The notes beneath the pieces were generated by a model. That model did not search any database. It was not told where the DNA came from and was given only the letters and a program-made list of their open reading frames with translations. From the NCBI GenBank assembly GCA_030606165.1, contig JAUWGZ010000058.1:1-8099 (forward strand): DNA of 8,099 nt, given 5' to 3'. Positions 4,952-8,099 of this stretch are shown here, one piece after another. Positions within the stretch are counted from its first letter, which is position 1. Each line of letters begins with the position of its first letter. Position numbers and translations under genes: made by a program. The stretch is from Dehalococcoidia bacterium (GTDB taxonomy: Bacteria; Chloroflexota; Dehalococcoidia; GIF9; AB-539-J10).

Positions 4952-6364
4952 TTAAACGAGCTTCACAGTTTCTTTGTACCGGGGGACTTTTACGGTCCAC
5001 CCGGTCTTCTCTTTCAGGACCTTCGCAAAGCTATTGGCTGCTTTTTGTTCCCCGTGAGTGACAAATACACAGCGCGGCGGGACACGAATGTCGGCTAACC
5101 AATCTAGTAATCCATCACGGTCGGCGTGGGCAGAGAACCCCTCGATTTGCTCAATGTGTATTTTCACCGGATGTATTTGCCCTAAGAGACGGATTCTCTT
5201 GGCACCATCCAGCAATATTCTGCCCGGCGTTCCCTTCGCTTGATAGCCGACAAATAGTATTGTGCCTTCTGCCCTTCTGATGTTATTGACAATATGGTGC
5301 TTTACACGGCCACCGGTTACCATACCGCTACCAGCTATGATGATACTGCTTCCCTTTATGTTGTTAATGGCTTTAGACTCTTCCACACTCTGTACTATTC
5401 TGAGGTTTTCAAAACTAAAACAGGAATTACCCTGGCGCAGACGTTGCATCATCTCTTTGTCGAAGAGTTCAGCGTGACGTTTAAATACTTCGGTAATCCG
5501 TGCTGCCATAGGGCTATCCAGAAAAACAGTTAAAGGTGGAATTTCTTTACGTAAAAATAGTTCGTTCAGGTGATACAGTAGCTCCTGGGACCGCTCCAGA
5601 GCGAAGCTGGGAATAATGATGTTGCCCCCGGCGCTTACCGTCCTGTTGATGCAATCGCGTAATTGTTTTTGAATATCGATGCTCTCGTGTTCTTCGTGAG
5701 TACGGTCGCCATAAGTCGATTCTATAACTATATATTCGGCCTCATCGAAAATAGCCGGGTCTTTTATTATCGGGCGGTCAGGTTCGCCGATATCACCGGA
5801 AAAAATCACTCTGTGGTTCTTGCCATCCTGTTGGATATTTACACTTATGGTTGCAGCCCCGAGTACATGACCTGCTTCATAATAACAGCCTTCGACATTG
5901 CTGTTAATTCCGACACAACTCAGATATTCTACGGCGGAAAAATGCGGCTCGACTGCTTCGGCATCTTCTACGGTATAAAGAGGTATTTCAGGGAAACGAC
6001 CACGGCGCCCTTCCCTTTTATGGCGTTCTGCCTTATATATAGCGTCTTCTTCCTGCAGCTTTGCGGCATCGAGGAGGATAATCTGGGCTATCTCAGCCGT
6101 CGCCTGAGTGCAGTATATCTTGCCTTTGTAACCTTCACGTATCAATCTAGGTAAAAGTCCGCAATGGTCGAGATGGGCATGAGTCAAAAAAACAGCATCG
6201 ATCGACTTAGGGTCGAACGGAAATGGCTGCCAGTTTCTCCCCTGGTACTTCCGCTCCTGATACAGTCCGCAATCTATAAGCACACGGGTATCCTGACTCT
6301 CTAAAAGGTAGCAGGAACCTGTGACATTCCGCGCTGCACCCAGAAATGTCAGTTTAGCTAGCAC
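4952..6364 (-). CDS. Beta-CASP metallo-beta-lactamase RNase-like protein
   Basis: This 470-residue protein is a full-length member of the 'MBL fold, RNA specificity domain' family related to CPSF-73 and to RNase J-type enzymes, which cut or trim RNA with two zinc ions in the cytoplasm. The MBL part has HAHLDH at 62-67, AGHVLGA with His166, and SGDIG with Asp191. The beta-CASP insert has ESTYGDRTHEE (Glu215), PSFALERSQELLYHL (252-266), DSPMAARITEVF (283-294) and SGMVTGGRVKHH (346-357). The RMMBL C-terminal part has GYQAKGTPGRILLDGAK, GFSAHAD with His413, and VTHGE with His437. All metal motifs are present, so it should be active. The start is GTG at 6364: a TAA lies in frame six codons upstream and no other start exists. 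GGAG lies 11 nt before the GTG, a long spacing. It is the second gene after the flavodoxin-like gene, 15 bp away. Confidence 0.95.
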   Translation of the reverse strand: MLAKLTFLGAARNVTGSCYLLESQDTRVLIDCGLYQERKYQGRNWQPFPFDPKSIDAVFLTHAHLDHCGLLPRLIREGYKGKIYCTQATAEIAQIILLDAAKLQEEDAIYKAERHKREGRRGRFPEIPLYTVEDAEAVEPHFSAVEYLSCVGINSNVEGCYYEAGHVLGAATISVNIQQDGKNHRVIFSGDIGEPDRPIIKDPAIFDEAEYIVIESTYGDRTHEEHESIDIQKQLRDCINRTVSAGGNIIIPSFALERSQELLYHLNELFLRKEIPPLTVFLDSPMAARITEVFKRHAELFDKEMMQRLRQGNSCFSFENLRIVQSVEESKAINNIKGSSIIIAGSGMVTGGRVKHHIVNNIRRAEGTILFVGYQAKGTPGRILLDGAKRIRLLGQIHPVKIHIEQIEGFSAHADRDGLLDWLADIRVPPRCVFVTHGEQKAANSFAKVLKEKTGWTVKVPRYKETVKLV

Positions 6365-6379
6365 AGATGATGTGACTCC

Positions 6380-6856
6380 TTAATAATTTTTTATAGCCTC
6401 CTTAGCCCTGGCTATGATTTCCTCGTCGGACACTCTGTACGATGTTATTGCAAAAGAGCCTGCTACCTTGCCCTGGCTTCTCTCTATTTTAGCCGTTATG
6501 TTCGCCAGAGCTTTCTCTGAATTGTCGCCACCCATGGTAAAGAATGGAATAATACTCCGACCTTCAAAATTTGTCTTGTATATAAATGAGTTAATAGCCG
6601 GTGCTGGTCTTGAGTTCCAGATTGGAGAACCAATGAATATCGTTTCATGTTGCTTTAAATCGACATCTATGGGATTTATCTTACTCCCCCTGTTTATTGT
6701 AGCTGCGAGGCCACCAAACAAATAGACAAAGGCCCCCAGTTTTCTGGGCTTTGTCTCCTTAATCTCCACTAGCGTTGCATTCAGTGCTTCGGCGATTACT
6801 TGAGCTACCAGCTTCGTCTTACCTGTCAAAGAGTAATAAACTACCAGCGGTTTCAT
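6380..6856 (-). CDS. Flavodoxin-family protein
   Basis: This 158-residue protein has the fold of small FMN-binding flavodoxins, which carry electrons or reduce quinones. Residues 4-15 (LVVYYSLTGKTK) give the first strand and phosphate-binding loop, and the loop GSPIWNSRPAPAINSFI (76-92) is the second FMN-contact region. FFTMGGDNSEKAL (105-117) gives a later strand and glycine turn. The last helix is DEEIIARAKEAIKNY. The start is ATG at 6856 with GGAGG 5 nt upstream. The frame is open further upstream to about 7264, but that part is rich in unrelated residues and has no ribosome site, so it is left out. The beta-CASP gene follows after 15 bp on the same transcript; the reason for pairing an electron carrier with an RNase-like protein is not clear. 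Confidence 0.9.
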   Translation of the reverse strand: MKPLVVYYSLTGKTKLVAQVIAEALNATLVEIKETKPRKLGAFVYLFGGLAATINRGSKINPIDVDLKQHETIFIGSPIWNSRPAPAINSFIYKTNFEGRSIIPFFTMGGDNSEKALANITAKIERSQGKVAGSFAITSYRVSDEEIIARAKEAIKNY

Positions 6857-6883
6857 GCACCCTCCAGAGCATCTGTTTCTTAA

Positions 6884-6900
6884 ATTATACCTCACCGGTG
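6884..6900 (-). promoter_or_regulatory. Promoter -10 with CACCGGTG palindrome
   Basis: On the minus strand TATAAT (6884-6889) lies 28 bp before the ATG at 6856. Just upstream is the perfect 8-bp palindrome CACCGGTG (6893-6900), a possible operator in the spacer. The -35 region is weak. Confidence 0.5.
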
Positions 6901-6937
6901 GATAGACTGATACATTAGGCAGGATACTACTAGGTCG

Positions 6938-6967
6938 GTGAAGTTTGAGGATAGCTTGGGGCTTTAT
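6938..6967 (+). repeat. 30-bp direct repeat, left copy
   Basis: The sequence from GTGAAGTTTGAGG to GGGGCTTTAT is identical, base for base, to 7815-7844 in the same orientation. The match stops sharply on both sides. The copies bracket the DUF5678/retropepsin gene pair. It lies in the divergent spacer between the flavodoxin promoter and the cassette promoter. Confidence 0.85.
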
Positions 6968-7049
6968 GGTGAAACGAAACTTTCCCTCGGACTGATAAAT
7001 AGTATTTGAATCTAATGATGAATTAGTGTATATATTTTGTTTTATGAAT

Positions 7050-7078
7050 TTGAAGAAATGTAAAGTAGATGCTACACT
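7050..7078 (+). promoter_or_regulatory. Promoter of the DUF5678/retropepsin pair
   Basis: TTGAAG (7050-7055), a 17-bp spacer and TACACT (7073-7078) lie 20 bp before the first ATG. Transcription would start near 7085, with the AGGAGG site (7087-7092) right at the 5' end of a very short leader. Confidence 0.5.
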
Positions 7079-7098
7079 AGCATTGTAGGAGGTTGACA

Positions 7099-7293
7099 AT
7101 GGCGGAAAACACTGACCTAAGAGAGTTATTAAAAGAAATTTCGAACAAGTGGGTTGCATTATCGTCAGATAGTAACAGGGTAGTAGGGGTTGCTGATAGT
7201 CCCAAAGGAGCACTAGAACAAGCAAAAAACAATAAAGAGCCAGACCCCATTTTGACAAAAACACCAGAACATTATGGGACTTTTATACTATGA
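7099..7293 (+). CDS. DUF5678-family small protein
   Basis: The 64-residue protein matches the DUF5678 pattern: a short helix (DLRELLKEI), then KWVALSSDSNRVVGVADSPKGALEQAK (19-45), then a Pro-rich end (EPDPILTKTPEHYGTFIL). The core strand 'WVAL' and the helix 'ALEQAK' recall HicB-like or small antitoxin folds. The function is not established. The start is ATG at 7099 because AGGAGG (7087-7092) sits 6 nt upstream; a TTG at 7093 in frame is too close to that site. Its TGA overlaps the next ATG (ATGA at 7290-7293), so both proteins are made together in a coupled manner. The adjacent protease-like gene is a frequent partner of this family, from general knowledge of such pairs, not a search. Confidence 0.85.
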   Translation: MAENTDLRELLKEISNKWVALSSDSNRVVGVADSPKGALEQAKNNKEPDPILTKTPEHYGTFIL

Positions 7294-7742
7294 GTCCCAC
7301 ACTTAAATTTGATTACCGTAAGTTCCCTGCTGAACCATCTGAGGCACTTCCTAGACGGTTCAGCGCTATCAGACCAGTAATACCAGTTACGCTTATAAAT
7401 GATGGTAAGAGAATAAAATATCTGTGTATTATTGACTCTGGTGCTGACCTATGTATATTCCATGCTGAAATTGGTGAGCAAATAGGTGTTGAAGTGGAGA
7501 AAGGCAAGCTGTTAGATTTCTCTGGGATTTCTGCTAGCAATATGAAAGCCTATTTTCATGATATAAGAATTGATGTGGGTGGATATGAGTTTGATTGTTA
7601 TGCGGGGTTCTCCAGAGATTTAGACCGATTGCCTTATGGTGTTCTGGGTCAACAAGGTTTCTTTGATTTGTTCATTTTAATGTTTGATTATAGTAAGGAA
7701 AGAGTAGAACTAAAACCAAAGAACAATGTCCATGCTGATTAA
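7290..7742 (+). CDS. Retropepsin-like aspartic protease
   Basis: This 150-residue protein has the single-lobe fold of retroviral-type aspartic proteases, which work as dimers. The catalytic signature is IIDSGADLCIF with Asp49-Ser50-Gly51-Ala52, preceded by the strand PVTLINDGKRIKYLC. A flap-like segment follows (LLDFSGISASNMKAYFHDIRIDVGGYEF, 74-101). The second hydrophobic-Gly signature is GVLGQQGFFDLF (117-128), and a last strand ILMFDYSKERVEL completes the dimer sheet. No signal peptide or membrane segment is present, so it should act in the cytoplasm. Translation starts at ATG 7290, inside the DUF5678 stop, and there is no ribosome site of its own beyond this coupling. The substrate is unknown; DUF5678 may be an inhibitor, an adaptor or a target. 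Confidence 0.88.
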   Translation: MSPTLKFDYRKFPAEPSEALPRRFSAIRPVIPVTLINDGKRIKYLCIIDSGADLCIFHAEIGEQIGVEVEKGKLLDFSGISASNMKAYFHDIRIDVGGYEFDCYAGFSRDLDRLPYGVLGQQGFFDLFILMFDYSKERVELKPKNNVHAD

Positions 7743-7814
7743 GCGACTACACAAGAAAGACAAATAGCTTAATGGGATGGGCGCTTCTTTATACTGATAG
7801 TCAATTCGTTTTCA

Positions 7815-7844
7815 GTGAAGTTTGAGGATAGCTTGGGGCTTTAT
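7815..7844 (+). repeat. 30-bp direct repeat, right copy
   Basis: This is identical to 6938-6967, same orientation, 877 bp further on. It starts 72 bp after the retropepsin-like stop codon. Bases just outside differ between the copies. Confidence 0.85.
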
Positions 7845-7930
7845 CGGGGGATTGAGTGGAAATAGCCAGGAAGGCAGCACAGGCTAGGTGGGATAAATAG
7901 GTATATCCAGATAACTGTGATTATGGGTGA

Positions 7931-7961
7931 GGGGTAATCGCAAAAATCATGATTTTACCCC
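7931..7961. other. Nested inverted repeat
   Basis: GGGGTAA (7931-7937) pairs with TTACCCC (7955-7961). Inside, AAAATCATGATTTT (7943-7956) is a perfect 14-bp palindrome that overlaps the right arm. The two foldings exclude each other. There is no T-run after the GC-rich arm, so a terminator role is doubtful; a protein-binding site or repeat end is possible. Confidence 0.45.
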
Positions 7962-8046
7962 TGGAAGGCCCATAAAACCAAAAGACTCTATATGCTGCTG
8001 GTGTTTTCTGTTCTGCATATGCCTCAAAAACCTTCTCCCCATTGGG

Positions 8047-8085
8047 GCCTTTCAAACTGAAATATGGGTGAGTTTGAAGGCTTTT
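8047..8085 (+). terminator. Possible terminator at window end
   Basis: GCCTTTCAAACT (8047-8058) pairs with AGTTTGAAGGC (8071-8081) with one bulged base and a 12-nt loop, followed by TTTT. It could end transcripts from the left on the plus strand. The T-run is short. Confidence 0.45.
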
Positions 8086-8099
8086 GTGTCGGGGATTTT

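Larger units (their letters stand above)
7743..8099. other. 357-bp stretch without a gene
   Basis: No frame here has a start, ribosome site and credible protein. It holds the right 30-bp repeat, a nested palindrome (7931-7961) and a terminator-like hairpin (8047-8085). The rest shows nothing I can name. Confidence 0.6.

Noticed and set aside
5663..6154. Plus-strand frame of 163 codons inside the beta-CASP gene
   Set aside because: It is the reverse of a strongly conserved gene; the residues have no known motif.
6857..7264. N-terminal extension of the flavodoxin-like gene
   Set aside because: The start at 6856 has GGAGG at the right distance. The upstream part has no ribosome site, runs through the promoter and the 30-bp repeat, and does not look like protein.
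6938..7844. CRISPR array
   Set aside because: Only two repeat copies, 847 bp apart with genes between; no regular spacers.
7743..8099. A gene in the right end
   Set aside because: Frames on both strands are broken by stops and have no ribosome site or recognisable protein pattern.

Overview
The window reads as bacterial chromosome from an anaerobe-like genome of moderate GC content. Strong AGGAGG-type ribosome sites, GTG/TTG starts, a PHP-domain protein, a beta-CASP nuclease, DUF454 and DUF6125-like proteins, a DUF5678/retropepsin pair and dispersed 'TGTCATTCTGAGC' repeats would suit a Chloroflexota (Dehalococcoidia-like) genome. That placement is inference; no rRNA or taxonomic marker gene is present.

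Left part (1-1712), all genes on the minus strand: the 5' end of a PHP-domain metal hydrolase, cut by the window edge; a repeat-rich spacer; a zeta-toxin-like P-loop kinase with an odd Walker A motif and a TTG start; a hicBA toxin-antitoxin pair with a GTGA overlap; and a decayed ORF upstream of it. A 20-bp perfect palindrome separates hicA from the kinase gene.

Middle part (1713-4916): a plus-strand tRNA with a CAT anticodon is followed by two partial copies of its 3' end, at 2372-2394 and 4878-4916. This looks like a tRNA-targeted integration locus with two segments in tandem. The first holds a MerR-family regulator with an operator-like palindrome at its own promoter. The second holds a minus-strand gene train: PrsW/YhfC-like intramembrane protease, a 55-residue membrane protein, a DUF6125-like cysteine-rich protein and a DUF454 membrane protein. 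No integrase is visible, so the island is decayed, trimmed, or mobilised in trans.

Right part (4917-8099): a minus-strand two-gene operon of a small flavodoxin-like protein and a beta-CASP metallo-beta-lactamase RNase-like protein, then a plus-strand two-gene cassette of a DUF5678 protein and a retropepsin-like aspartic protease with an ATGA overlap. The cassette is bracketed by perfect 30-bp direct repeats (6938-6967 and 7815-7844). The end of the window is non-coding with several inverted repeats.

The two most notable signals are the triple tRNA-3'-end arrangement and the repeat-flanked DUF5678/retropepsin pair.
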